Source of the DNA: Eumeta japonica
Taxonomy: Eukaryota > Arthropoda > Insecta > Lepidoptera > Psychidae
Length of the DNA stretch: 64,000 bases
Assembly (NCBI GenBank): GCA_005406025.1
Contig: BGZK01000764.1
Span: 1 to 64,000 of the forward strand
Direction: 5' to 3'
Shown here: in pieces, positions 24,601 through 35,581 of the stretch
Position numbering within the stretch: position 1 is the first letter of the stretch
Layout: the number at the start of each line of letters is the position of its first letter
The notes under the pieces: generated by a model
The model's input: the letters and a program-made list of their open reading frames with translations, nothing else
Told to the model about the DNA's origin: nothing
The model's database searches: none
Position numbers and translations under genes: made by a program

Positions 24601-25918
24601 CATTATTGTGTGAATTTTATCACATCCTTGTAAAATGTAGAGAGATTAATATTTCCAACTGTTTGTTACTTGGGAATTACCTTAGATGAAAAACTGAACT
24701 TTGCAGTTCATATTGAAGTCAAAAGTACAAGGATGCGTAAGCTGATTCACATCATGAGGCTGCTCAGAGAATCTGCTAACATTCAATTGCTAATTTCCGT
24801 GTCCTTGGATTTATGTCAATCTATTCTTACATATAGCATCATAGTGTGGGACAGCGCTGAATCATGCTATTTAATTCACCTTGAAAAGGTCCAAAGAGCT
24901 GTATTGGAGGTGATACAAAAACTCTTTTGTTATTTCATATATTCACTTTATGAAGACGTACAAGTTCTCAGTCTATGCACATTTTACATTTCGAGGTATC
25001 CTTGGGTATGCACAAATAAGTTTTGAAGTCTTCTGAATACTCTAATATGCTCATAAAACAGGTTTCCAAGACAAAAACACACTGCATCAAACTATCTTTG
25101 CTCAACGATTTACACCATTCACATACTCTTTTGTCTATAATCGGATAGCCAGTATCCGCTACATTAAAAACTGCTCCTTCGATAAAACTCAATAATTGAT
25201 CCTGCTTTGGAGTTATGATCACACTGAACAATTCCTACTAATTACGTGAGAGGTAATGTAAAGCATCTCATAGTTCTGGTTCATTTTACTTTACACATAA
25301 TGATGTTGTTTATTTTTTTGTTTGTTAAAATTGTTTACTTTTTATATAATTTCTTTTCATAAAGACAATAGTACAAAGAATGCAAAAAAAAATACAATGC
25401 CAATTCAGGACAATTTTCTAACTTTCAATCTATGGCCACCATGGAACAGGCGCTGCCTTGTGTGAGGCCAATAGAAGTTGAAATACTCTAAATTAAGTTG
25501 AATTATGTTTAGCATTTTTGTAAATAGATATTGTAGGTGTCTACATTTGTGAAAATTAAATTTTTGTTATATTATGTAACATAAATGAAATGATAGCATT
25601 TGTTTATGTCAACACAACTTCTTATGTTAAAAATGTAACTTAAACAGTAAATAAAATTTGTTATTAATTATAAAAATAAATGAAATTTATATGCTCAGTA
25701 AGACAATATTTATAATTCTGCTCATCAATAAAATAATATTAATGGAAATCTTCACTATCCCATATGTCCTTCATCATAAGATGAAGGACATCATTATCCA
25801 CTATTTTTATATTTGATTTTTTTTCATAGAAATGAATATATTACCATTAAACAAAATATTTATTGATAGTAATTTCTTATACTCACAATATGAATAGTTT
25901 TGTTATTTGCTCATACAA

Positions 25919-25953
<35 letters not shown>

Positions 25954-28900
25954 TTGCTAAGCACGGGTCTGTTTTAAGGAAATATTAGTCCACTCATTAA
26001 CCCAATGAATGTTGAGAACATGACATGACAAATTTTAGTGAATATTCTTCACGACATGCAGATTCCATATTTACATTTTCTTTGACTTTTCAAGTGGCAA
26101 TAGAGACAATCAATTTGTACAAGAGTTAAAAAACATTTGTTGGTGCATAAAAAGCCATCAGAGTTCGAACTCATCTCCTGGGTTGCATGCAAGCATAATT
26201 ATGCATTCACAATACTAAATAATGCTAAATGCTGCTAAACATTAATTAGTATCATGTATTTCAATAAGAACACTGTGCACCCACCACTCAGCACTCAATG
26301 GTTTACCTGGGTGTTGCCCTTGGTGCCTAGAGTGCCGCTTTCAAGCAGCGGCCGGCGGTAGTACACGCAGCGGCGATCCATATAGATGCGCGCGTCCACG
26401 TTGTCGAGAGCATTGGCCACGCCGTCGAGACGCTCAAAGAACGCGTCGTCATAGGTGGCCTCCGTCTCGGGGCATACGCGATTCTCGTGTGCCTCTACGT
26501 TCATTTTCGGATTCATACGCTTCACCGCCTGTAAATGGCATAACATATATTAATTTTCAATATACAATTCACATTCTATGTAATTAAACTTATTATTAAA
26601 TCCTAATTTAAGAATAATATTGAATAATTTTTTTGACTACATATAAGATTCACAAAAATACTAGAACCAAATAGAACTATGATGTCACACTTCAACATTA
26701 TATTTAAAACTCAGGTACAACAAAGAAACTCATAGTCATTGGTGACTCATAAATTCTTTCGAAGCTTGTAAGTATCTTACTCATTCTAAATGTTATTTTA
26801 TCTAAGGCACTTTCGTTTAATTAAGAAATATGGCACATATTAACAGGGCCTCATTTTACATATCATATGTATATTTACGTTTCGTAAATTGAAATGTTTC
26901 CTTTATTAGCACAAACATGTAGTTCCATTTGTCTTAAAAGAAAATTGAATGTTATTTATGAATATACATTTCTTTCCTATTATTGTTTAGGAAAACTTCA
27001 ATATTTGCACTATTTCTATATTATCACGCTTCAGGAAAAAAATATTTTTCTTTAAAAAAGTAAAAAAAAAATACAAAATATATACCCACTTCGACATCTA
27101 TATCATTAATAAATTGTCAAGGATATTAATGTTATTTTATGACTCAACATACATGCATAAAACTTAAAATATTGTGCAACAAATACTATTTCAGCTTGGT
27201 CACCACACTGTAATAACAGTTTAAGCACTTCTTATATGATCCATTTTAAATTCAACTCTCACAAGTTTTTTTTTTAATTTATTTAAAAGTGATTATGTTA
27301 AAACTGAATATAAAAGGTGGTAGAAAAAGCACATTTTTTTTACAAAAGTTCGAAATGATATTAGGGTGGTCGTTAAAAATTAAATTTTTTGCGACGCCTG
27401 CCAATATGTAGTCTTCCTTTTGATAAAAAAAACACTGGAATTTATTTTTATTAATTCAAAACAATACCTGCCTTTAGACCATGTATGGGCAATCTTTGAC
27501 AAGTTCTGGGCCAAACTTTACTGTGCAATTATGTTTGTGGGCTCCGGTGCATTTTAAAGTAGTGTTCTTCATTTTTAGCAATAGATATCACACATGAAAT
27601 TTTAAAAAATGTCTCGCGGTCCGAATCATGTCTTACAGCGGGCCAAATCAAGTCTTACAGCAGGCCGAATCAAGTCTTACAGCGGGCCGAATGCGGCCCG
27701 CAGGCCAGCTGTTGCCCACATATGCACTAAATGATCTAAGTAAATTTTTGCATACAATAATTTTTTGTCACTTTTTTGATTTTAAATATTTGTTTATTGT
27801 TATTTTGATCAATTATTGTTTTTTTTTTTATTGATTTGAGTTCTATAATTTTTTAATTTTTGAATTAAATTGTATTTATCATGAAAAATTCCCAAAACAA
27901 ATGATAGTATCCAAAAATTTATTTAGATTGTCTAGAGGGACGTGCTTTTTGATTAAAAAAAAAGTTTATTTTCCCAGTGTTTTTTATCAAAAGAAAGGTT
28001 TTTAGAGGACGTCACAAAAAAATTGATTATAATGACCATTCTAATATATATCATTTTTTAGTTTGCATTTATTATAATCATACTTTTTGCCTTTCTTAAT
28101 CTTGGCAAATTAGCCTTAAGAGCAGTAGAATATAAAAATAATATATAATTACTTTGTATGATTGATACAAGAAAGCCTAATGGCAATCATCGAGTTGCTT
28201 TTACAGTATACACAGTCAATAAATAGATTTTTTTAAATATAAAATATCATTCTTGGGTAACTCAGCTGACATGGGAGTATGAATATAGCTGGTTTATTTC
28301 TTCAAATGGGTTGTAGCACACCTAGTAAGGAGCCTAGGAAAAATGGGTTGCATGTGGATAAATAATAATAGTTAAGGAGTAAGTGACCTTTGCAGCAGTA
28401 CTGGACTTTGGTTTCTGGACATCATGTGGCCTGAAAAGGAACTGACGGTTGAGATTAGATTTCTCGATGAGGTCCATGTCGGTGACAGTGACACAACCGC
28501 CATCGGCACCCACTCCCATCATTGCAAAGTTCTTCAGTAGCTCACATCCGATCGCTCCCGCACCAACAATTAATTTACAATACAACTTCACTTGACAATC
28601 CCGTAAAGCTAACACTCACAGTAATAGAAATAGTACAAATTGTCTATATTTATATTTTAATCAAGTCTACAAAAGCACATGATATCAATGAAATTCATTG
28701 ATGCCACATTATCTACAAGATTACTCACGAGTTTATCTCTATATATTGCTTGCTGTAGGAGCCAATGACCCCAGATTATGACAAACAGCTGCTTCACATG
28801 GTAGCAGATAATAAAGAAAATTACCTGAACATTGAGTATTATGTTAAATTTGAGAAACCAAAGACATTTCAAAGACTAATGGGTATTCACTGTATTTTTC

Positions 28901-31900
28901 TGGGGCAGGGTCATAATTTTTCAATTGCAATAAACTATTTTCAATTCTATTTCATTTTACTTCAAACTCTACAATGCACATTCCTTCAAAAATCTTTGAA
29001 CTAAATAACACAATCAATACAAATTACAATTAAACAGTAAAAAGTAAAATAATCACATTTTCAATTAATAAGTATGTAATCTATGTTATAACTTTCAATT
29101 TATAATGCAATAAAAAATAATTTTCACCATGTTAATGATACTAAATATTTTTGGGGCTCACCTCGACTGAGCATAACTAAGCTGAGACATAAGGTACTCG
29201 GCAATTGGTAAAAAAAAACCTCAGAAACACAAGGGCGGTTTTTATATGTACTTTATTTATTTATAGTGCCCAAATGAAGACAAACCAGTGCTGTATTTGA
29301 TTAGCTTTCCTTTCTTATTAAACAATTATGTATTATAATTTTTGTAAAACATAAAAATGTATACAGGATGTCCCAGAACTCAACGTCAAGCCGAAAAGGG
29401 GTGACAGGATTGATCATAACCATCATGAGAAAAATCAGAAAAAAAATCTATCCCATGCAGTTTGAAAATTATAAGCATTTTAAGAAAAACCTAGAATTTG
29501 GTCAAACTGTAACCATTTTTCAGTTATTGTGGTTAATTTTTATTATTTTTGTTCATTTAAACTTTGGAACCATAACTCTAAATAACATATCTGAATGACA
29601 GTCAAAAATAATGACACGATTGCCCCAAGTTTCCTAGAATTAAGACTAATTTATTAAACTATGAATTGAAAATTTTCAAAATTTGTCGACTTTGAAAGGC
29701 CTTCCTTTTCAATTATTCCTCAAAATAGTGAGATCAAACCAGATCTATAAATATGATAAAATTGTAGAACCATTAATGATGTATTATTTTAAAAATATTT
29801 GGCAAAAATCAATTGTAGGTGAGATAGGGAGTATAATAGAATAAATAAGACTATTATTAAAAATTTCATGTCCTAGTTTGAACATGCAAATCTTTAAAAT
29901 TACCTGATGAATTTTAAAGGGGTATTCACAAGTAACTTGACAGTAGCTTGAGGCAACATAAAAGCTATAATGCAATAAAATTAATTGACAGAAAATGATT
30001 TTTAAAAATAAATTGCTAATGTACAAATTTATAGAAACATTTAGTTAAACTTTAGCAATATATTTACTTCTTTAGGATATGGCATATGCTATGTGAGTAA
30101 CAATAATGCCAAACAATGCACTCACCAACAATGAAGTACTTCAAAGATCCAATTTTTTCCTGGAATTTTTTGCCAAACACAGCAATCTGACCATCATAAC
30201 GTGTACCTAAAGGTCTACAATGATCCTGAGTGAGATTTGATCTATCCTTTGGTAGACATTCAATTGCATCCAAATATAACCATTGGAATATTGGATGGAA
30301 TTTGCCAGAACAAGCTTTCATGACTTCCTGTGCTACCACACCACCAATTGCTGCATTCATGGGATTCAGATCTCCAGCAGATACCTGACAGAAAAAAGAA
30401 ACATTCAACAAAATACTTTCGAAGAAAATTTTACAGACATTTTATTTTAGTGTGAGGTATTAATTCGTAGAAATCCATAATAGACGCTGCCTGCATTAAA
30501 GCATGTTGCAAACAAGCATCAATTTTATAGACATCAAAATATTAAAAAAATATACTTTATATAAATAAATAAAATAAAAATATTTATTTTATTTATTATA
30601 ATTGGCACAGGTATTCTATAGATGTCAAAAATTCAATAGATTGTTCACAAATAGATTTTCAAACTAATAAATAAACCTCAAAACTTCCTTAAATACATCT
30701 GTTCAAAATGACTCAAAAGAATAAGATTGATTTGAATAAACATATGAACTGTTTTTTATTAAGAAATGAATGCTAGTAACCTTGCAAAATGTATCAAATA
30801 GCTCTTCATTAATTTCCATCTCTCCATCTCCGCACACTTGTTCTTTATGTAAAGTCTTTGCTATCTCTAAGAATCTATTTGCATCGAGATGACTCCATGG
30901 CTTTGGAGGATGACCTTCAAGCTCCACAAACTTATGAAGAGTAGCAAACGCGACATGCAACTGCTGTGGGTAGTCAAACTTCCCAAAATCTGCTATAAGG
31001 AAATCAGGCTTCATAAAAGATTCCTGCAATGGTTTGAAATTGATGATTTTCGGCATTTTGACTTGAGTAACTATTCCACCCCTTATGTATTTTGAATAAT
31101 TTGTTGTGTCTCCAATACTGAATGTGTAAGGGCCCAGAACTTTAATCTTCCGAGGTTCACAGCCATTTAACTCAATCATACCCTGAATCTGTAAAAAAAA
31201 TCATATGTAACCTTTTATATTACTTTATACAACAAACAAAACAATATTGTATGTTGTGTGTATAAATATATAAACAAATTTTACATTACATGGAAAGAGG
31301 TCATTCATGAAAAAGGATCACAAAAAGTGTAGGCAGAGAAAGAGAGGACATCCTTTAGTATCACAATATATGATGATGAAGATTTAAAAAAATGTGTCAT
31401 GCGGACGTCTAAAATAATGTGTCATACTTTATTAAACAATTCTGTTTTGACTTTATTCACTTAGCTTTTTGTTAAAGCCATTTCTACTGATATTTTTAAA
31501 TGTCAATAATTGCATGCTACGATTAATCTTATACATGCTCATTTCCCAGACTAGATTTCTAAAGGGTACGGTCTTTGCATCTCTATTGCTTCATTAACAT
31601 CCATCACTCTTTTCATATAAGTCAGTTCAGATATTTAATATTTGGCCCGTATTTAATATGTCAATTAATTTTATTAAACAGTTTATAGAGGGGAAGTCTA
31701 GCTTTCCAAACATAATATTTACTGAAAAGAAGGTAGTGATTGTACTTGGTAGTGAAAGAGTGTTGTTTTATTGTTATATATCTGTCTCTTACATCTCTTG
31801 TGTCTGATCTCAAGTTTAATCATAAATTATAAACAGAAAAAATCATAAAATCAGTGCAATAGTTTTTATACAATGCTTGAACTTAACATATAGACAGATT

Positions 31901-32778
31901 AAATGGAATCCGTTACATCGAAACATTAAAGTGCAATCCAAATTTTTTGGAAATACACTTTTAAAATTGTATGGAAAACATATTTTAATTCAATATTAAA
32001 ATTTAAACTTTGAAAATTCTATAACAATGTATTCATAATTTACCTCACTAAATGTAACATAGTCTCCATCTTCAAGTCCATGACGAGTATCATCTAAGCA
32101 GGTGACTATAGATTCCTTGTCATGAGTGATGTCTGCTATCATCGCCGAAACAGGACTCTCACCCGTCACGTCCAGAACCTTAAATTCAGGTCCGAAATCG
32201 CAGAAAACTTGCGAGAACAAGCCACGCGTGTCCGCCAATATCAGCGCTACACCTAGCGTCCTAGCTATTTCAGCCACGCGCTGTTGCTCCGCCCACGATG
32301 CGCCTGTTAGTACCACCACACGGAACTTGCCTAGAAATTCTTCGGTTAAATGGCCCGTGTATGGTGTAGTCGGCACATAGTGATTTAATTCTGACAATTG
32401 AGCACATGACGCTGTTGCGCGATTTACTCCAATCGCTTGTTCAGACAAATAGAACTGAGAAGATAAATCAGCTATCGTACAGACTTTGTCGTCGTGCAAA
32501 GTGACTGACTTGACACCACCGAGAATCACATTCTTTGCGATCTCGACACCTAGACCGCCCAGACCCGAGATGAGCACATCAGAATTAGCCATACGCCGCA
32601 TTGCATCGTGACCCAACACGTACAGTTGTCGTGAATACAGACCCTCGTCTATGTCATCCTCGACGCGCGTGCCGTTGTTCGCCATTGCTGAACTTCTTTT
32701 GTCCGCTTCTCCTGTACAGAGTTTCCGCTTTTTCGCCGGGGGGTCAACGGAATTATCACCGACTTCAGCACTAGACAT
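17853..32778 (-). CDS. Uba1: Uba1, ubiquitin-activating enzyme E1, eight exons
   Basis: E1 uses ATP to adenylate the C-terminus of ubiquitin, carries it as a thioester on a cysteine and passes it to E2 enzymes; it acts in cytosol and nucleus. Eight minus-strand exons read in order give the whole E1 architecture: the inactive adenylation domain ([13 protein letters not shown] near residues 70-82), the first catalytic Cys half-domain, the active adenylation domain with [12 protein letters not shown] (near 468-479) and [16 protein letters not shown], the catalytic cysteine in [10 protein letters not shown] (about Cys624), the second Cys half-domain, and the C-terminal ubiquitin-fold domain ending [12 protein letters not shown]. 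Total is about 1,040 residues against 1,058 in human UBA1. The N-terminus has a PPAKKRKL nuclear-localisation-like motif. Two oddities are reported as findings: frame damage in exon 7, and no AG at the exon 4 acceptor. The gene shares a 2.8-kb divergent region with retm. Confidence 0.97.
18627..20059 (-). other. Uba1 intron 7
   Basis: AT-rich intron with canonical ends (GTCAGT...ATTACAG). I see no further feature in it. Confidence 0.7.
20060..20350 (-). CDS. Uba1: Uba1 exon 7, carrying about five or six small indels
   Basis: Acceptor CATTTTCAG and donor GTACAG|GTCAGT are intact, and the family sequence is plain in pieces: [12 protein letters not shown], then [20 protein letters not shown] in another frame, [20 protein letters not shown] in the next, AQVYGLPT and finally [15 protein letters not shown]. 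Between the pieces single bases or a few bases are missing relative to the family: after LHW, after LTTS, inside the DYIVAAAN motif (about 5 nt lost), before AQVYG and after GLPT. The segment belongs to the second catalytic-cysteine half-domain and adjoining adenylation domain of E1. Without correction the transcript would stop early. Whether this is assembly error or real decay is discussed as a finding. Confidence 0.85.
20480..20608. mobile_element. Palindromic MITE, copy C
   Basis: The left end tacagcacaacacatagatc and the right end gatttgtgtgttgtactgta are inverted copies, and the inner ctgtaatt and aatttcacag also pair. This is the most complete copy of the family seen at 15580-15702 and 33400-33570. 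It gives the outer ends of the family as TACAGYACAACACA. Confidence 0.7.
20974..21536 (-). mobile_element. Non-autonomous element of the GGGTTCCG family, minus strand
   Basis: Read on the minus strand it begins TTTTTAGGGTTCTGTGCC, carries GGGACCCTATTACTAAGACT and CTGTCTGTCTGTCACCAGG, and ends near GCGCAAGTCTGACTCGCACA followed by a G-run and T-run. The start and end words match elements at 39349-40546 and 48195-48983. I recall very similar repeats throughout Lepidoptera; the superfamily is not certain from sequence alone. Confidence 0.6.
21742..21993 (-). CDS. Uba1: Uba1 exon 6, with the catalytic cysteine
   Basis: 84 codons, phase 0 to 0, with acceptor GTATCAG and donor AAG|GTATGT. It begins [20 protein letters not shown] and reaches [20 protein letters not shown]; the Cys of [10 protein letters not shown] (about residue 624) corresponds to human Cys632, the thioester-forming residue. 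The exon continues [19 protein letters not shown] and ends [11 protein letters not shown]. It is intact. Confidence 0.97.
22528..23740 (+). mobile_element. Degenerate mariner-family DNA transposon
   Basis: A TA is followed at the left by TTAGGTCGGAGAAAAAGT, a mariner-type terminal repeat. Transposase pieces follow in shifting frames. The clearest, around 23189-23450, includes [20 protein letters not shown] and [11 protein letters not shown], the signature around the second catalytic Asp of the DD34D class. The right terminal repeat is not clearly recognisable; the element may end near 23740. Frameshifts and stops make it inactive. Confidence 0.85.
24520..25240 (+). mobile_element. Non-LTR reverse transcriptase fragment
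   Basis: An open piece at 24670-24990 reads [17 protein letters not shown] (starting from the preceding Tyr-Leu codons) and [15 protein letters not shown], then [13 protein letters not shown]. This order (YLGI.LD, then ILTYGI..WG.A, then L.K.QR..LR.I) is the end of the reverse transcriptase ORF of CR1/Jockey-type elements. It is broken on both sides. Nothing suggests host function. Confidence 0.75.
25921..25952. repeat. TA dinucleotide microsatellite (16 units)
   Basis: An uninterrupted run of 32 bases of alternating TA. Confidence 0.95.
26307..26528 (-). CDS. Uba1: Uba1 exon 5
   Basis: 74 codons, phase 0 to 0, with acceptor CATTTACAG and donor CAG|GTAAAC. It encodes [40 protein letters not shown] and [20 protein letters not shown], part of the active adenylation domain leading to the catalytic cysteine domain. 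The [16 protein letters not shown] segment is nearly invariant in E1s. It is intact and GC-rich. Confidence 0.97.
27358..28055. mobile_element. Terminal-inverted-repeat element, about 700 bp, with a nested hAT-like end pair
   Basis: The left end (attagggtggtcgttaaaaa, then cttttgataaaaaaaacact) is repeated inverted at the right (agtgttttttatcaaaag, then atgaccattctaat), giving imperfect arms of about 85-95 bp. Inside, catgtatgggcaat near 27480 and the inverted gttgcccacatatg near 27710 look like the ends of a smaller hAT-type MITE. No transposase is encoded. Confidence 0.6.
27621..27686. repeat. Three tandem copies of a 22-bp unit
   Basis: Units at 27621, 27643 and 27665 share the core CCRAATCAWGTCTTACAGCR, with a partial fourth unit (ccgaatgcggcccgcagg) from 27687. 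They sit inside the nested element near its right end. Confidence 0.85.
28388..28563 (-). CDS. Uba1: Uba1 exon 4, ATP-binding motif of the active adenylation domain
   Basis: Read from 28563 it gives (with one base from exon 3) [20 protein letters not shown], then a stretch with [19 protein letters not shown] and [15 protein letters not shown], 59 codons, with donor AAG|GTCACT. The GxGxxG loop and the DMD aspartates bind ATP and magnesium; the Arg of NLNRQF contacts the phosphates. The coordinate at 28563 is set by protein homology: the two bases before it are TG, not AG. The nearest usable AG is at 28591-28592, which would start the exon at 28590 and add eight or nine residues (VKLYCKLI). Confidence 0.85.
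28564..30125 (-). other. Uba1 intron 3, with unusual 3' end
   Basis: Donor GTGAGT is strong, but the 3' end at the homology-predicted position is TG. The ten bases ATTGTTGGTG occur at both exon borders. A repeat-like block starting ACAGGATGTCCCAGAACTC lies at 29364 onward. The rest is AT-rich. Confidence 0.6.
29364..29640 (+). repeat. Possible dispersed repeat starting ACAGGATGTCCCA
   Basis: The opening words acaggatgtcccagaactc and gccgaaaaggggtgacagg resemble termini of repeats widespread in insects, as far as I recall. No second copy is in the window and no inverted end was found. Confidence 0.25.
30126..30384 (-). CDS. Uba1: Uba1 exon 3
   Basis: Acceptor TTTTCTGTCAG; 86 codons plus one base, with donor TTG|GTGAGT. 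It reads [40 protein letters not shown] and ends [20 protein letters not shown], then KYFIV. This joins the inactive adenylation domain to the active one. The [19 protein letters not shown] motif is a hallmark of E1. It is intact. Confidence 0.97.
30385..30780 (-). other. Uba1 intron 2
   Basis: A short AT-rich intron with canonical ends (GTTACT...CTGTCAG). I see no features in it. Confidence 0.75.
30781..31188 (-). CDS. Uba1: Uba1 exon 2
   Basis: 136 codons, phase 0 to 0, with acceptor TTTTTTTACAG and donor AAG|GTTACT. It begins [20 protein letters not shown] and includes the first catalytic-cysteine half-domain region with [20 protein letters not shown] and [18 protein letters not shown]. 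It ends EELFDTFCK. It is intact. Confidence 0.97.
31189..32043 (-). other. Uba1 intron 1
   Basis: AT-rich intron with canonical ends (GTAAAT...TTTTACAG). I see no other feature in it. Confidence 0.75.
32044..32778 (-). CDS. Uba1: Uba1 exon 1, start codon and inactive adenylation domain
   Basis: 245 codons from ATG at 32778 to GAG|GTAAAT, phase 0. It opens [20 protein letters not shown]; the basic KKRK run fits the nuclear import signal known at the N-terminus of E1. It then shows [20 protein letters not shown] and [20 protein letters not shown], the nucleotide-fold glycine loop of the inactive adenylation domain. It ends [11 protein letters not shown]. This ATG is the first in frame and gives a normal E1 N-terminus. 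Confidence 0.95.
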
Positions 32779-35581
32779 CGGGCACGAACGCGCACAATTT
32801 TGCTGTAATTTTGCTTTCGTTTCTCAACAGACAAACCGACAATTAATCTTAAATTGTAAAAAGCGACATTCGCGCTGAGTCGTGCGTCAATCAAGTAGCT
32901 TACTCACTGTAGTGAAGATAGGAACTATTAAATTCCATAGACAAGATCCATAAACCTTTAAATTCAATAACTTTAACAGTAAGAAGTAAAGAAAATTAAC
33001 AAGACAAAAGCAAATTGTTTTTTTCTTTTAGAATCTTAATAATTTTTTCATGAGACAAAAAAATTGATACTCATAATACTAATACAAATATCAGTATTAT
33101 CAAGTCATTAATGAAATAAAAGCCACATATACACTTTTATAACAATTTACCTATAAGACCATAATATACATTTATTAAAGAATAATATTGAGAGACACCT
33201 AAATAATTTATTATACCCCAAATTTAGTTTTATTTTGTTTTTGTGAATATCAAATGACCAAACTTCTTAAAATATTATAACATATTCATAAATAAGTTGA
33301 AGCATTTTTTAATAAAGATTGAATAAAATTACTTGTTGCAGTCTGTATGAAGCGTACAACAAAGGTAAATCAGGTACTTTAGATTCAACATACTAAAATA
33401 GAACGTACATTATCGAAACTCTAGCGCTCCGAATTGCCTGCAAATGATGAAATGCTCAGATTTAACACTCCCCGACTCTTTTTTCCTTTTCTCTGCATAC
33501 TAATTTTACGCCATTGCGGCGCTTTCGTGAGTAATTTCGCAGTGGCAGACTTTCGTATGTTGTACTGTATATCATTACTTTAAATTTGGATTGTATAATA
33601 ACGAAAAATATTAAGAGGAGCAGGCAAAAATTTGAAACTTTTTAATAATAATATAAACTCACATCTATTCCCCAGAAGGATAGGCATAGACTGAAAACTT
33701 ATCTACTAAAATTGTGCACCTGCTCCAATAGACGTATAAATATTAGTGATCATAACTTCTTATATCTCCTTGTCTCAACCCTCTCCTTCGACAAAATGTT
33801 TTAAATTAGTAATACAGTATCGTTTATTATTAACCTAATAAAATAAAACAATGTATTTAGTCTATTTCGTAGAAATGAACCAAAAATATTTTGAATTTGG
33901 ATTAAACCAAAGCACGTAACGTGTTATGTCAAATAAAAACCTTTTATTTTATTTAAAAGATTATTTTTCGTTAATTTTGTGTATTTTAAGTATAATCAGT
34001 TTTTATGATAAAAGATTTTCCATTGAACATTAGTTATATATATATAACGGTGATTTGATGAATTTTGGGATACTAGAATACTATCTAGCACTCTTGCAAT
34101 TTATTTTATACTTTGGTAAACTTTTTTCAACAAGGAAATATAGCGTCTTACTTTTATTTTAGCTACTAAGACAAAATGTAAATAAATTCATGTGAGTATT
34201 TCTAAAATTTAAATAATCAAAAGTCAGTTCTTTTGTTAAAAAATCCAACAGTTTACTGTTATTTAGCTCACTTTTAAAAGTATATGCTGATATAGTTTAC
34301 ATTTACAATTAATAGAACATCACATTTTAACTATTTTTATATAACAAATCAACTGTAAAAAATAGACAAAAATATTTGTTATCGATAATATCATCATAAA
34401 CCAAGTTACGATAAGATTAAATAAGATAAATACTTTGCACGCGATCAAAAAGACAAACGATCCATGTCCAGCTATTTATTCTTATTTGTTTTATCAATAT
34501 ATAATGTATAAATAGCTAACAAAAATTAAATGTAAGTTAATAGGTAACGCATATTTCAGTAGTAACTAATTTTAAAGTTTTTAAGTTTTATTAAATAAAA
34601 AAGTAGTGGAAATTATTAATAAAATGAAATCCACGTCTATATGCATATTCACTATATTCACTTCAATTGAACTTTGTTATGGTCAGGTTAAACATGAATC
34701 AAGGCATGGGTTACTTAGGAACACAATGATAATGTTAGTAAAAAAACACACTATCAAATATTAATGAGACGCGTGCATGTGCTTAATATAATAATTTATT
34801 TCTAGAGTATTCTCTTTTGCCAAAGTTTGAAGTTATATATTGTATGTTTGAAGTACGTAATGCTATATATAAAACATATTAGAAAGTTTATAATTTGTGT
34901 GAAATATTTTCTTCATATTCATCGTAAGGATAAACTAGAGAACCCCATCAAACAAAATATTCCGTTGATATCGATAAACACCATACCTAAATAACATACA
35001 GCAAGTAGTCGTTTGGTTGAGAACTAACCAGTTTTTTTTTAAAGAACTTTTTTTTTGGATACAGAGTCTAAGGAAAATGGAAAATGGAACTCCAACGAGG
35101 AAGCTTATTAAAATAAGACGTTATTTTTTTCTATTAGTGTGCTGTTATAATTATTTTCTGATAATTATAATATTTTCATGTGACGCATCAGATAAACATT
35201 AAAGACTTAATGTGTATATTTGAGGTCAAACTATTTTATCCCCATCAATGGTAAATTAATCATCATTATTGAAACTTTCTTTTTTTATACTGTGAATGGC
35301 TTGCTTAAAATATAAATGCTCGGCTATGTTATGATGATTTGTCTGTGGTGCCTTGTTGTTCGATATTTGTTCATTGACAGTTTCTGTTTTTAGTTGTCTG
35401 TGAACAGTTGGATTTGACATTGAATAGTAGGTTTAGTTTGTGTTTTGTTGTGTTATGCTTACGTACAGAAGGGATATCGCCCGACGACTTTGTTTGCATT
35501 ATGGTCAAAGTGTAGTTTTGTTTTATATATACAATAATTGACAATATTGTTGTAATTTGTGCATACTTAAATTCAGCCAGC
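32779..35581. other. Head-to-head intergenic region between Uba1 and retm
   Basis: About 2.8 kb of mostly AT-rich DNA separates the two start codons, with modestly higher GC in the first 120 bases upstream of Uba1 (its likely promoter and 5' UTR). A MITE copy lies at 33400-33570. There is no convincing gene in the interval. The retm 5' UTR probably occupies the last few hundred bases, and could include an unseen first exon. Confidence 0.5.
33400..33570. mobile_element. Palindromic MITE, copy B
   Basis: The left end contains cgaaactctagcgctccgaa and tgcctgcaaatgatg; the right end contains ttcgcagtggcagactttcg and the terminal tgttgtactgta. The arms are inverted relative to each other and match copies at 15580-15702 and 20480-20608. 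Confidence 0.65.

Larger units (their letters stand above)
21994..26306 (-). other. Uba1 intron 5
   Basis: A 4.3-kb intron holding a mariner relic (22528-23740), a non-LTR retrotransposon fragment (24520-25240) and a TA microsatellite (25921-25952). Both transposons lie in the opposite orientation to Uba1. No additional exon is visible. Confidence 0.7.
26529..28387 (-). other. Uba1 intron 4
   Basis: Intron with a large terminal-inverted-repeat element (27358-28055) that carries an internal tandem repeat. The remainder is AT-rich without features. Confidence 0.7.

Noticed and set aside
26155..26200. gagttcgaactc word resembling a T-arm
   Set aside because: It is simply a short palindrome; no tRNA fold around it.
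30889..31095. Plus-strand frame of 68 codons inside Uba1 exon 2
   Set aside because: Antisense shadow of the conserved exon.
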